NCBI GenBank assembly: GCA_051883455.1 | Contig: JBJETT010000005.1 | Span: 47,412 to 111,411, forward strand | From: HGM11368 sp051883455 | GTDB taxonomy: Bacteria; Bacillota; Clostridia; Christensenellales; UBA3700 | Direction: 5' to 3' | DNA: 64,000 nucleotides | Shown here: in pieces, positions 8,074 to 15,288 of the stretch | Numbering within the stretch: position 1 is the stretch's first letter | Layout: every line of letters starts with the position of its first letter | Made by a program: the position numbers and the translations under genes | The notes under the pieces: model-generated | Database searches by the model: none | What the model saw: the letters and a program-made list of their open reading frames with translations, nothing else | What the model was told of the DNA's origin: nothing

Positions 8074-9192
8074 TTATTCGCCGTGCCTTTTATCGTGGCA
8101 AGCTTTGCAGAGCATAACACAATTATCTATCGTTGTATGTCCGCCATCAACCCAACGTATTTTATGATGAGCTTCCATATCTTCAATTTCAAAATGCAAA
8201 CCACAGTCGGCACATTTTTGATTTTGGAGTTCGTAAACTTGGCGTTTTTCTCTTTTATCAAACGCTCGAATACTTAAATGTTTTTCATTACGAGTAAGTA
8301 TATATTCGTATACGCCATTTTGGTCACTGACATCATCGTCTTGCAAAAGCATTTTGATTTCTTGCTCTATTGCAACAGGGTCTAAATTATCGTCCTTATG
8401 AGCATTATACATCAATCCCCACGGCAATCCAGCCATAAGGCTTTTACGCTTATTAGTAAATGTTCTTTCAATCCATTCTATTACGTTCTTGAAATAGTTT
8501 ATTATATCATTAGCATTATTATCGTGTTGGTGCAACGCCATATAATCTTCTATATCTGCAAAACCATCTCTATCAGAAATCCACTTTAAAACTGTTTCAA
8601 GATATTGCTGACGAATAGGTGAACCTACCATATAATCGCTTGCCATATTATAAGCAGTGCAGTGAGGTTTAGAAAAAAATAACTTTGCCGCAGATAACCA
8701 CGTCCCCGTATAAGAAGTGTTTAGTATTTCTTGCGCAGACAAAACTTTACCTGCTATATTGATTATAGTAAACCACTCGTGAATTTCACTTGGCGTACCC
8801 TCACAAATATAAATGTCAAGAGTATAATCAAAAAAGGCTTGCCTCTCAATTGGGTCAGTAACATTGAAAAAATATTTATGGTCAACGCTATATGTTTGAT
8901 AATCATCAGCCGCATAACGACAAATTGATATGGTGCGCTGTTGACCATCCATAAGTTCATAATGGTCATCACCAACTTTTGACCAATACATTATATTTAA
9001 AGGGAACCCTTTTTTAACAGAACGAATAACCTCATCACGCTCTTTGCCAGAGTACACATATTCTCTTTGATATGCTGGCCGTACGTCAAGTTTACCGCCA
9101 TATGCAACAACGCCCTCTATACCCTCTTCACCTTTTTCTTTATAACCATTTATCAATTCAGCAATAGTTATTTGTTTTCTTGTTATTCTCAT
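8074..9192 (-). CDS. DUF262 domain / HNH nuclease fusion
   Basis: A 372-residue protein in two parts. The N-terminal DUF262 domain carries RPAYQREYVYS (about 38-48) and the signature DGQQR (82-86), the ParB-like nucleotide-binding motif shared with GmrS and SspE-type proteins. The last 46 residues are a zinc-bound HNH nuclease: CADC (327-330), the AHHKIRW motif with His342/His343, Asn357 and a second CKAC pair (362-365) followed by His366. This pairing is characteristic of modification-dependent or phage-defence nucleases. It is co-directional with, and 8 bases downstream of, an EcoRI-family adenine methylase, so a restriction partner role is likely (inference). The coding sequence is visibly more AT-rich than the chromosome around it, which suggests transfer. 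Confidence 0.88.
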   Translation of the reverse strand: MRITRKQITIAELINGYKEKGEEGIEGVVAYGGKLDVRPAYQREYVYSGKERDEVIRSVKKGFPLNIMYWSKVGDDHYELMDGQQRTISICRYAADDYQTYSVDHKYFFNVTDPIERQAFFDYTLDIYICEGTPSEIHEWFTIINIAGKVLSAQEILNTSYTGTWLSAAKLFFSKPHCTAYNMASDYMVGSPIRQQYLETVLKWISDRDGFADIEDYMALHQHDNNANDIINYFKNVIEWIERTFTNKRKSLMAGLPWGLMYNAHKDDNLDPVAIEQEIKMLLQDDDVSDQNGVYEYILTRNEKHLSIRAFDKREKRQVYELQNQKCADCGLHFEIEDMEAHHKIRWVDGGHTTIDNCVMLCKACHDKRHGE

Positions 9193-9200
9193 ATCATACC

Positions 9201-10190
9201 TTATTGTCTTCTTCGTATTGCAATGCGTTTATATTTTGCTTTTCCATTTATTAAAGGTTTAGCTAAATCTAATTCGTTACTTTCCGAACCACCGTCAAAT
9301 TTTCCCAAAATTTCAAATTGTTCCACACAATGGTTTGGTAAATAAGTTATTGGTACACCCATTATTCCAAAATAGTCGTCCGGTATTTCTCTATACTCTT
9401 TGCAGTCAATCGCATCGTAAGTTTCATATTTTGGATAATCCATAGGATTGTAATGTTTGTATAAATCTAATGGTTGATGACGCTTATCAATATCTATATT
9501 CGTAAACCAGCATATGTTTCCCATACGCCGCCATTTCTGACCACTATCATCTTGTTTAAAATCAGTATTTTTTTCAACGTAATAATCAGGAACTTTAAAC
9601 CAAAAATGACCGCTAGTATATCCCAACCAAAACTGATCATTTTTAAAATAATGGAATATTTCCTTAAAGGTTACGTGATTTATATTTCCTAATACAAGAA
9701 ATTTCTTACCACTTTCCAATACAAGTGGTAAATATTCTTTCATAAGTGAAAACGGTGGATTTGTAACAACAATATCACATTCTTTTAAAAGTTCAACACA
9801 TTCTTCGGAACGAAAATCACCATTCCCCTGTAAAGGCGTTTTTACATAATCAGGTACACCTATTTGTTCGCCGCTATCGTGATTTATTATCTCAAATTTA
9901 TAGCTTTGACCTTTTGATACATAATGAGTAGTAATAAGCTTTTTAATACCTAACCTATGAAAATTTAATTGAAAATATCGAAAGAAATTGCTTGTGTATC
10001 CTCCTAAATCATCACCTAAATGATCTATACCGTTCTCTCCAATAGCAGGGTCATCGGCATTACAAAAAATTATTTTTCCTTCAAAGTGTTTACGATAATG
10101 CCATAATTCATCTTCAATAGTAGATAATTGAGTATAAAACTCGTCCGTTTTTCCTGCTCTTGACATTTGAAGATTGCTGTTAGTTGCCAT
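9201..10190 (-). CDS. EcoRI-family DNA adenine-N6 methyltransferase
   Basis: A 329-residue methylase of nearly the same length as M.EcoRI (326). The N-terminal RAGKTDEFYTQ segment (11-21) is the hallmark of this family; CNADDP (43-48) is the probable AdoMet-binding acidic region; the catalytic NPPF is at 144-147 in CDIVVTNPPFSLM. It should methylate adenine in a specific duplex site; family members often recognise GAATTC-like sequences, but the site cannot be read from sequence. It is the upstream gene of a pair with the DUF262-HNH nuclease and has a strong promoter overlapped by a palindrome that faces the divergent XRE gene. Base composition is AT-rich like the rest of the island. Confidence 0.9.
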   Translation of the reverse strand: MATNSNLQMSRAGKTDEFYTQLSTIEDELWHYRKHFEGKIIFCNADDPAIGENGIDHLGDDLGGYTSNFFRYFQLNFHRLGIKKLITTHYVSKGQSYKFEIINHDSGEQIGVPDYVKTPLQGNGDFRSEECVELLKECDIVVTNPPFSLMKEYLPLVLESGKKFLVLGNINHVTFKEIFHYFKNDQFWLGYTSGHFWFKVPDYYVEKNTDFKQDDSGQKWRRMGNICWFTNIDIDKRHQPLDLYKHYNPMDYPKYETYDAIDCKEYREIPDDYFGIMGVPITYLPNHCVEQFEILGKFDGGSESNELDLAKPLINGKAKYKRIAIRRRQ

Positions 10191-10224
10191 AAACTTATCC
10201 TTTGTAAGTACAAATATATATTAA

Positions 10225-10254
10225 ATTATAATACAAATGTACACTATTTGTCAA
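10225..10254 (-). promoter_or_regulatory. methylase promoter with embedded operator-like palindrome
   Basis: On the minus strand TTGACA (10249-10254) and TATAAT (10225-10230) are 18 bases apart. Between and overlapping them is the inverted repeat ACAAAT-N7-ATTTGT (10233-10251). A repressor bound here would block the methylase promoter. Further ACAAAT half-sites occur near 10210 and before the 10723 gene. Confidence 0.65.
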
Positions 10255-10315
10255 TACATATGTTTTTAATTTATTCCCCAAATGTAGCATATAATAACTA
10301 CAAAAGGAGTGCATT

Positions 10316-10624
10316 ATGGACATTTTAAAACATATAGAGGAACTTCGGGACGAACGTGGTTGGTCTAATTATCGATTGAGTGAAGAAGCTAAATTAGATA
10401 ATTCAGTTATAAATAATATGTTTAAAAGGAGAACTATGCCCTCAATGACAACCTTAGCGGCATTGTGTGAGGCTTTTGATTTGACCTTATCGCAATTTTT
10501 CAATGAAGATGAAACAGCTTTTATTTTATCGGACGACGAAAAGGATTTGATTACTCAATACCGAAAGCTTGATAAAAAGAATAAAAACGCAGTATATACG
10601 TTAGTAAATAAGCTTAACAATTAA
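10316..10624 (+). CDS. XRE-family transcriptional regulator, candidate controller of the methylase
   Basis: A 102-residue DNA-binding protein. Residues about 5-62 form a Cro/CI-type helix-turn-helix domain (YRLSEEAKLDNSVINNMFKRR contains the recognition region) ending in LTLSQFFNEDE; the C-terminal 35 residues (DDEKDLITQYRKLDKKNKNAV) form a short helical dimerisation tail common in Clostridial XRE proteins. It is divergent from the methylase across 125 bases holding the ACAAAT palindrome. Its own promoter has TATAAT at 10290-10295 but a poor -35, and AAAAGGAG precedes the ATG. Size, fold and position resemble controller proteins of restriction-modification systems; that role is inferred. Confidence 0.85.
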   Translation: MDILKHIEELRDERGWSNYRLSEEAKLDNSVINNMFKRRTMPSMTTLAALCEAFDLTLSQFFNEDETAFILSDDEKDLITQYRKLDKKNKNAVYTLVNKLNN

Positions 10625-10686
10625 GCTCGTTTATTATTGAAAAAATATTTTTTATGATATAATAAATACGAATAATATTATACAAA

Positions 10687-10712
10687 TGAAAAGTATTAGA
10701 AAATAACAAAGG
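10687..10712 (+). repeat. shared leader motif, copy 1
   Basis: TGAAAAGTATTAG followed by AAAATAACAAAGG lies just before the 10723 gene. A near-identical segment at 11284-11310 precedes the next gene. Confidence 0.55.
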
Positions 10713-10722
10713 CGTTCAATAT

Positions 10723-11253
10723 ATGGAAATAGACGATGTTACTAAAAAATCATTACAAATAATGCAAGCACTTTATTCTCTTGGTAAAATCAACAAAAAG
10801 CTAATTCCTTTAAATAAAGAGTTCGAAACAAATAACCTTTTTGAGTATTTTCATATACCCGATTATTATCCCATTGTCTATGAAGATACTATATGTAAAA
10901 TCATTGAACTTGCGGTTTTGCTTCGTAGAGACAAAGAAAAAATGGATAATTATGGTGAAATAATAAATCAAAAAGTAAAGTATTCTAATATTGGAAAAAA
11001 TATTGAAACAAAAGTCGATGTTGCTTTTGATGTTGCTTTATCAAAAATTATTCATTCAAAAAATTTATATTTATTAGTAAAGGACAGTAATGGAAACTTA
11101 GGCTACGCATATGAAACTGATAGAAATTGTGAGTTTACAGGCATATTAAGAATTGTAGCAGAAGAAAAGGATAAAACAATTTCGACCATTGACATAGATT
11201 TAGAAAAACTTTGCGTTAATGCTATGATGATAAATGCTAGAATATCATTTTAG
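10723..11253 (+). CDS. hypothetical protein of the AT-rich island
   Basis: I do not recognise this 176-residue protein. It has no signal peptide or membrane span. The N-terminal third is helical with many Lys and Asn residues; the region from about 115 (KNLYLLVKDSNGNLGYAYETDRNCEFTG) looks like alternating strands, ending in a short helix. No catalytic motif stands out, and comparison by eye with ToxN-type toxins shows no shared motif. It follows the XRE gene by 98 bases, reads the same way, and is preceded by a 26-base leader that recurs before the next gene. AT-rich codon use (many AAA, ATT, TTA) marks it as part of the acquired island. Confidence 0.6.
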   Translation: MEIDDVTKKSLQIMQALYSLGKINKKLIPLNKEFETNNLFEYFHIPDYYPIVYEDTICKIIELAVLLRRDKEKMDNYGEIINQKVKYSNIGKNIETKVDVAFDVALSKIIHSKNLYLLVKDSNGNLGYAYETDRNCEFTGILRIVAEEKDKTISTIDIDLEKLCVNAMMINARISF

Positions 11254-11283
11254 TTTATTTAAGCGAATATGTCGCCGAACTTA

Positions 11284-11310
11284 TGAAAATGTATTAGGAA
11301 TTAACAAAAG
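11284..11310 (+). repeat. shared leader motif, copy 2
   Basis: TGAAAATGTATTAGG followed by AATTAACAAAAG; about 22 of 26 positions match copy 1 at 10687-10712. Confidence 0.55.
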
Positions 11311-11318
11311 AAAAAATA

Positions 11319-12122
11319 ATGGATAGTTCAAAAAAAACCTATAAATCACATATTCAGTTAAGTAAAGTTCTATTAAGACCTTATCAAGAAAAAAATACTA
11401 ATGATGATACATATTATGTCAACTTACTGTATTTGCAAGATTGTACCTTACAGCGCAAGAAACTAAATGAAATTGATTGCGATAAAGGTGAATATTTTAA
11501 TCAAGCAGTGGAAGATTTTTTAGCAAAAGAAATAGAAAGTAAAATAAATACTGAGATTGACAAGGCTCGTGAAGCTATTGATAGCAGTCAAAAATATAGT
11601 AATAGATTTACTATGACAGACATCAAATTTTTCCGTTCATTATTTAAGTACTATTACATTAGGAATGTGGATTTCTATAATCTATTTTTAGAAAAATCTA
11701 TTACAAGTAGAATACTTCCAAATATAACGCATAATAATTTATTCGGATTTGATAAGTCGATTGATAAATATTTTGCAAATAAAAAAATTGGATTTATTAT
11801 CAATAAAACAAGTGTCAGTTTTGTCTGCCCACACAATGTTATTTATTATATATTTTCAGAAATACAAAACACTTTCTTTTTAGTAATAACTTTAAAAAAA
11901 GAACTTGCAATTTTTATTGATATTTCCCAATCATCAAACAATATTGATGTGATTGAAATATATGAGAGCGAGAACGTATATATGCTCAATTTAGCAGCTT
12001 ATTATACTGAGAAAAATCATACCAACCCATACATTGTTGGAAGAAAAGTTGAATTAGAAAGACTATTATTTGATATACAAAACAAACCAACCCAAAGTGG
12101 TTTTATAAAAGTTAACTTTTAA
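11319..12122 (+). CDS. hypothetical protein, possibly DUF4238-like
   Basis: A 267-residue soluble protein without signal peptide. The order of features vaguely recalls the DUF4238 family: an early conserved block (YYVNLLYLQDCTLQRK), a long acidic helical region (FLAKEIESKINTEIDKAREA), a Phe/Tyr-rich helix (FFRSLFKYYYIRNVDFY), a strand pair around KIGFIINKTSVSFVCPHNVIYYIFS and a C-terminal LNLAAYYTEKNHTNPYIVGR block. This is a weak visual resemblance and the function is unknown; some DUF4238 proteins occur near phage-defence genes. The gene has a weak ribosome binding site (AAAAGAAA) but the same leader motif as the preceding hypothetical gene, so the two are likely expressed together. Confidence 0.6.
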   Translation: MDSSKKTYKSHIQLSKVLLRPYQEKNTNDDTYYVNLLYLQDCTLQRKKLNEIDCDKGEYFNQAVEDFLAKEIESKINTEIDKAREAIDSSQKYSNRFTMTDIKFFRSLFKYYYIRNVDFYNLFLEKSITSRILPNITHNNLFGFDKSIDKYFANKKIGFIINKTSVSFVCPHNVIYYIFSEIQNTFFLVITLKKELAIFIDISQSSNNIDVIEIYESENVYMLNLAAYYTEKNHTNPYIVGRKVELERLLFDIQNKPTQSGFIKVNF

Positions 12123-12180
12123 GGATATGGATAAGATATGAAGCTAAATGATTTCGTAACAACATTAAAATTTAACTAAA

Positions 12181-12252
12181 ATGCAATTTGGCACTGTGAC
12201 GGGTGCTTGATAAAACGTGCGGCACACTTTGGGCGCCGTCAAGCACTCGCAT
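12181..12252 (+). other. structured intergenic element A
   Basis: An 11-bp stem (CGGGTGCTTGA 12200-12210 with TCAAGCACTCG 12239-12249, one G-T) encloses an inner CGGC/GCCG hairpin; ATGC/GCAT at the ends may extend it. It lies in the 188-base gap before the 12311 XRE gene. No clear promoter is seen and there is no T-tract, so it could be a leader structure or remnant rather than a transcript of its own. Confidence 0.4.
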
Positions 12253-12310
12253 CAAATAAAAACAACTTAACAAAAAATAGCATAGTGAAAACTATAATAG
12301 GAGAAGCGTT

Positions 12311-12556
12311 ATGAAATTGAACAAAGCGTTTTCGCTAAGGGTTAGAGAAATTCTAAAGGAAAAGAAGATGACTCAATATAAGCTGGCACAAGAAACGGGC
12401 TTGTACCATAGCACGATGACGGATATACTCAACTGCAAGTACCAGACGCCCAACTTCAAAAATATGGCTCTCATCATTCGTGCGCTAGGTATGACGATGA
12501 CGGAATTTTTTGATAGCAAATATTTTGACTTCAACGATTTAGATATTGACGATTAG
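12311..12556 (+). CDS. small XRE-family regulator
   Basis: An 81-residue Cro/CI-type DNA-binding protein consisting almost only of the helix-turn-helix domain: TQYKLAQETGLYHSTMTDIL (about 21-40) is the turn and recognition helix, and LGMTMTEFFDS the usual last helix, followed by an acidic tail. TAGGAG precedes the ATG. It lies between structured element A and two small-RNA units. GC content is closer to the chromosome than that of the 8074-12122 genes, so it may be resident. Targets are unknown. Confidence 0.85.
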   Translation: MKLNKAFSLRVREILKEKKMTQYKLAQETGLYHSTMTDILNCKYQTPNFKNMALIIRALGMTMTEFFDSKYFDFNDLDIDD

Positions 12557-12603
12557 TTTTCAAGAGAGAAGATTTAGAATATATGTAAGTTTGTAAATAA
12601 TAA

Positions 12604-12621
12604 CTTGCAAAATTTTGCAAG
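12604..12621. repeat. 18-bp perfect palindrome
   Basis: CTTGCAAAATTTTGCAAG lies 17 bases upstream of the -35 of small RNA B and 48 bases downstream of the XRE stop; a plausible operator for the neighbouring XRE protein. Confidence 0.5.
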
Positions 12622-12638
12622 ACAATGTTACAATATCG

Positions 12639-12667
12639 TTGACAACAATATAATTATTCGTTAAAAT
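12639..12667 (+). promoter_or_regulatory. promoter of small RNA B
   Basis: TTGACA 12639-12644 and TAAAAT 12662-12667 with a 17-base spacer. Confidence 0.75.
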
Positions 12668-12673
12668 AAATCC

Positions 12674-12747
12674 ATAGTAGTGACCGTTCATAAGAACATG
12701 GCTTATACTCTATATAGAGCGTTTGGCACCGTCACTACTTTTTTTAT
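12674..12747 (+). ncRNA. candidate small RNA B
   Basis: About 74 nt from the predicted start to the end of the T-tract. A 9-bp closing stem AGTAGTGAC (12676-12684) / GTCACTACT (12731-12739) is followed by seven T residues, so the terminator stem closes the whole RNA. Inside are two smaller hairpins, ATAAG/CTTAT and the self-complementary CTCTATATAGAG. There is no open reading frame of useful length. I cannot assign it to a known RNA family. Confidence 0.65.
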
Positions 12748-12778
12748 TATACTTTGAGGGTTGTAGAAAGACTTACGT

Positions 12779-12807
12779 TTGACAAACAATCATCTCAGTG
12801 TTATAAT
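12779..12807 (+). promoter_or_regulatory. consensus promoter of small RNA C
   Basis: TTGACA 12779-12784 and TATAAT 12802-12807 separated by exactly 17 bases: a perfect sigma-70/sigma-A promoter. Confidence 0.85.
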
Positions 12808-12813
12808 AAATAA

Positions 12814-12926
12814 GACCACCGCCCCGTAGGGGGTAGCAACGGCTGATGCGCGTTGACGGGGAAGAACGTTTGGTCTTCGTGCGTAGACTTCCCACCTAAC
12901 CGCCTAATCACTTAGGCGGTTTTCTT
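12814..12926 (+). ncRNA. candidate small RNA C
   Basis: About 113 nt between a perfect promoter and a strong intrinsic terminator (10-bp stem AACCGCCTAA/TTAGGCGGTT at 12898-12921, then TTTTCTTTT). Upstream of the terminator is a branched fold: AAGACCA/TGGTCTT (12812-12818 with 12871-12877), CCCCGT/ACGGGG (12822-12827 with 12856-12861) and CAACG/CGTTG (12837-12841 with 12851-12855), with a 9-nt one-sided bulge AGGGGGTAG. An alternative pairing GGGAAG/CTTCCC would disrupt the first fold. No reading frame is present. It lacks the SRP RNA core, and is too short and wrongly shaped for 6S RNA, tmRNA or RNase P RNA. Confidence 0.7.
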
Positions 12927-12927
12927 T

Positions 12928-13827
12928 TCAAATCTTATTCTTTCTCAGCACGTTGATTAACACGTAAATTCCTATGAGTACGAGGACGGATATTATCATC
13001 ACGAGATACATAGCGGTGATAGATACGTCGCGACCGAAAAACTCGAACGAGCAATCTATACTGCCCTTGATGCCGTCGATTATCTCGCTTGGCATACCGC
13101 TATTTTTCATTTCCTCGAATACGCCTCTAAGGGTATGATTTTTGACGAGCGACGTGCCGTACGTACCTGGGAGCAGCGACAGCGCCTTTTGCAATCCTTC
13201 GCCAAAGTTGGATATAGGCATATACGCACCGCAGATAAAGCCGTACCCTGCCGACACTATCGTACCCACGGCGGACATTTGACCTTGGGTGGTCAAAAAG
13301 GTGTTGACTATCGACGAGAGTGCCGTACCGAACATCGTCAACAAAAACACGTCCACTATCAGTAGCAACACGTCGACTGCCGATAGATACCAACCTCCGA
13401 CCGCAATGAGGTAGATACAACCGGCAATTAGGGCAAACATGCACACTATCAAAGTATTGAGCAAAGTACCTAGGTAGTAGGCGATAGCCACCTTATACGA
13501 CTCGATAGGCGACACCATAAGGTCTCTCTTGACTCCGCTCACCTTGTCTTGCACCATGATGAGGTTGGAGCAAAAAGCCACCGTAATGCACGACACGGCA
13601 ATGAGCGAAGAGAGTAATTGTCCGCCCACCGTTCCGTTAATTATACCCTGCTCCAAAGTAAAGCCGTCGGGCATCGAGCCTGCAAAGCTATCCTTGTACA
13701 CCTTAGCCAAGAAGGTCACGTATAGCAATAGCAAAATGATAGGGGTAATCAACGAAGAAAAGAACATCCCTTTGTCCTTAAAAAAGAGTTTTACGTTTCT
13801 TCTTGTCAGCATCAACAATTCTCTCAT
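12928..13827 (-). CDS. ABC-2 type transporter permease
   Basis: A 299-residue membrane protein with six spans in the ABC-2 pattern: a first span at about 21-42 (FSSLITPIILLLLYVTFL), a large extracytoplasmic loop, then five spans starting near SSLIAVSCITVAFCSNLI, the last being ITAMYLVMIISVLVLIGIYVL. The cytoplasmic VQDKVSGVKRDLMVSPI segment before span 3 is the usual coupling helix. It pairs with the ATPase encoded immediately upstream (one-base gap, GGAGG before the ATG) to form an exporter, probably for a drug or lipid-like compound. It converges on small RNA C. Confidence 0.9.
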   Translation of the reverse strand: MRELLMLTRRNVKLFFKDKGMFFSSLITPIILLLLYVTFLAKVYKDSFAGSMPDGFTLEQGIINGTVGGQLLSSLIAVSCITVAFCSNLIMVQDKVSGVKRDLMVSPIESYKVAIAYYLGTLLNTLIVCMFALIAGCIYLIAVGGWYLSAVDVLLLIVDVFLLTMFGTALSSIVNTFLTTQGQMSAVGTIVSAGYGFICGAYMPISNFGEGLQKALSLLPGTYGTSLVKNHTLRGVFEEMKNSGMPSEIIDGIKGSIDCSFEFFGRDVSITAMYLVMIISVLVLIGIYVLINVLRKNKI

Positions 13828-13828
13828 C

Positions 13829-14737
13829 TCAGTTACCTCCCACCAATTTTTTGCCCGTAACGCTTAGGAATACGTCGTCCATCTTGCCTTTGGTTATCTC
13901 GAAGTCGTTGAACAAATCGCCGTTGTTTACAATCAATTCTTTAGCTTCTTGCGTATTTTTGACGCTTATTCGATAGGCGTCCTTGATTTTTTCATACTTT
14001 AGTCCAAGTTTTTCGACGGCTTCTTCTTGCACGCCATACACCGTCACAAAGTCGCCCGTATAGGTATTTTTGAGTTCCAAAGGCGTGCCTTCGGCTACGA
14101 TTTTGCCCGCGTCCAAAATGACGATATAGTCGGATTCCGCCGCTTCTTCCATATAGTGAGTGGTCAAAAATACCGTCATACCCTTTTCTTTTCGGCAGTT
14201 GTCAATTACTTGCCACAGCGTCTTGCGAGTCTGCGGGTCAAGTCCCGTGGTCGGCTCGTCGAGTATCAAAATCTTAGGGTCGTTGATGAGCGCTCTTGCC
14301 ACGTCGATACGTCTCTTTTGTCCACCAGACAGCTTGCCCACCGTCCTTGTCAACAAATCCTCAAATTCCAATATCCTAGCTAGTTCGGCAATTCTCTTTT
14401 TCGTTGCTTCCTTGCTAAGCCCGTACAACGCCGCCTTGGTAGTCAAATTGTCTTTGACGGATAGGCTCGTATCCAACACCGAAGTTTGGAACACAACTCC
14501 TATATCGCTTAGGATATTCTTTTTGGCATTTTCGATATTGTGTCCCGCTATTACTATCTCTCCGCTGTCCTTTTTTAGCGTGCCCGATATCATAGATATG
14601 GTCGTCGACTTACCCGCGCCGTTGACTCCCAAAAAGGAAAACAGTTCTCCCTTTTTGACAGAGAAGGTCAAGTCGTCCACGGCTTTAACCTCCTTAAAAT
14701 ACTTCTTAAGGTGCTTGATTTCTATAATATTTTCCAT
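13829..14737 (-). CDS. ABC transporter ATP-binding protein (DrrA-like)
   Basis: A 302-residue ATPase with Walker A GVNGAGKST (38-46), Q-loop VVFQTSV, signature LSGGQKRRIDVARAL, Walker B ILILDEPTTGLDP and H-loop FLTTHYMEEA, followed by an approximately 90-residue C-terminal extension of the DrrA/CcmA multidrug type. It energises the permease downstream. It belongs to the minus-strand operon TetR - flavodoxin - ATPase - permease, 42 bases after the flavodoxin gene. Confidence 0.93.
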   Translation of the reverse strand: MENIIEIKHLKKYFKEVKAVDDLTFSVKKGELFSFLGVNGAGKSTTISMISGTLKKDSGEIVIAGHNIENAKKNILSDIGVVFQTSVLDTSLSVKDNLTTKAALYGLSKEATKKRIAELARILEFEDLLTRTVGKLSGGQKRRIDVARALINDPKILILDEPTTGLDPQTRKTLWQVIDNCRKEKGMTVFLTTHYMEEAAESDYIVILDAGKIVAEGTPLELKNTYTGDFVTVYGVQEEAVEKLGLKYEKIKDAYRISVKNTQEAKELIVNNGDLFNDFEITKGKMDDVFLSVTGKKLVGGN

Positions 14738-14779
14738 ACTTACCTCACTTTCAAAGAGCCGCTATTATCAAAATCTTTT

Positions 14780-15286
14780 TCATATCACATTCTCCTTCAA
14801 ATAAGCAAGCACCTCGCTCAATTTTTCCTTGCTCACCATACTCTTTCCGTTGACGATGAGATCAAGCATGTCTTGCTCGTCTTGAGTCTTTTCTTTGGCT
14901 TCCAACTTTTTGCTCATGACTTTTTTGACTGTACCAATCATAAACTTGTACACGCCTTTCAGCTTTTGATATTCCATACCGCCTTGCAGATAAAATATCG
15001 GCGTATCTTCCAAAAACATATACTTGTCATATATCTCGTCGAGTTGGTTATCGTTGCCACTCATACCGACGGCACACACTACCTTGACGCTATATCTTCT
15101 CAAAGCTTTCTTCAGTCCCTGCACGTTGCCAGCCATAATCCAACCTAGATAAATGACGTCCACGCCCGACGGCAGATTGCTCTTGGCTTGTTTTAAGTCG
15201 TAGCAAGGCAGTCCCAGCTCCCCTGCCAAAATTTGCGCATATTCTTGGGTATGTCCCGTATTTGACGTAAAAATTATCGCTTGCAT
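14780..15286 (-). CDS. flavodoxin-like protein
   Basis: A 168-residue protein with the flavodoxin FMN phosphate-binding loop at the N-terminus (TSNTGHTQEYA, residues 7-17) and the alternating strand/helix pattern (VDVIYLGWIMAGNVQGLKKAL, KVVCAVGMSGN). The C-terminal third is a charged helical tail not found in short flavodoxins. It probably binds FMN and serves as an electron carrier or quinone/flavin reductase. It is encoded 2 bases after the TetR gene and before an ABC exporter, so it is expected to be induced with them, perhaps in a toxic-compound response (inference). Confidence 0.85.
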   Translation of the reverse strand: MQAIIFTSNTGHTQEYAQILAGELGLPCYDLKQAKSNLPSGVDVIYLGWIMAGNVQGLKKALRRYSVKVVCAVGMSGNDNQLDEIYDKYMFLEDTPIFYLQGGMEYQKLKGVYKFMIGTVKKVMSKKLEAKEKTQDEQDMLDLIVNGKSMVSKEKLSEVLAYLKENVI

Positions 15287-15288
15287 AT

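Noticed and set aside
10723..11253. Type III toxin-antitoxin (ToxN-like) toxin with RNA antitoxin
   Set aside because: The protein shows no ToxN/CptN motifs, and no tandem short repeats precede it; the structured RNAs are more than 1 kb away.
12814..12926. Assignment of small RNA C to SRP RNA, 6S RNA or the THF riboswitch
   Set aside because: The SRP core (GGAAG/AGCAG symmetrical loop) is absent, length and central bubble do not fit 6S RNA, and apart from a short GCGCGTT the THF aptamer consensus is not met; also no gene follows in the same direction for a riboswitch to control.
7950..12930. Attachment-site repeat of the tRNA-Lys 3' end flanking the island
   Set aside because: No segment of 12 or more bases matching the tRNA 3' end was found by eye between 12100 and 12930, and no integrase gene is present.
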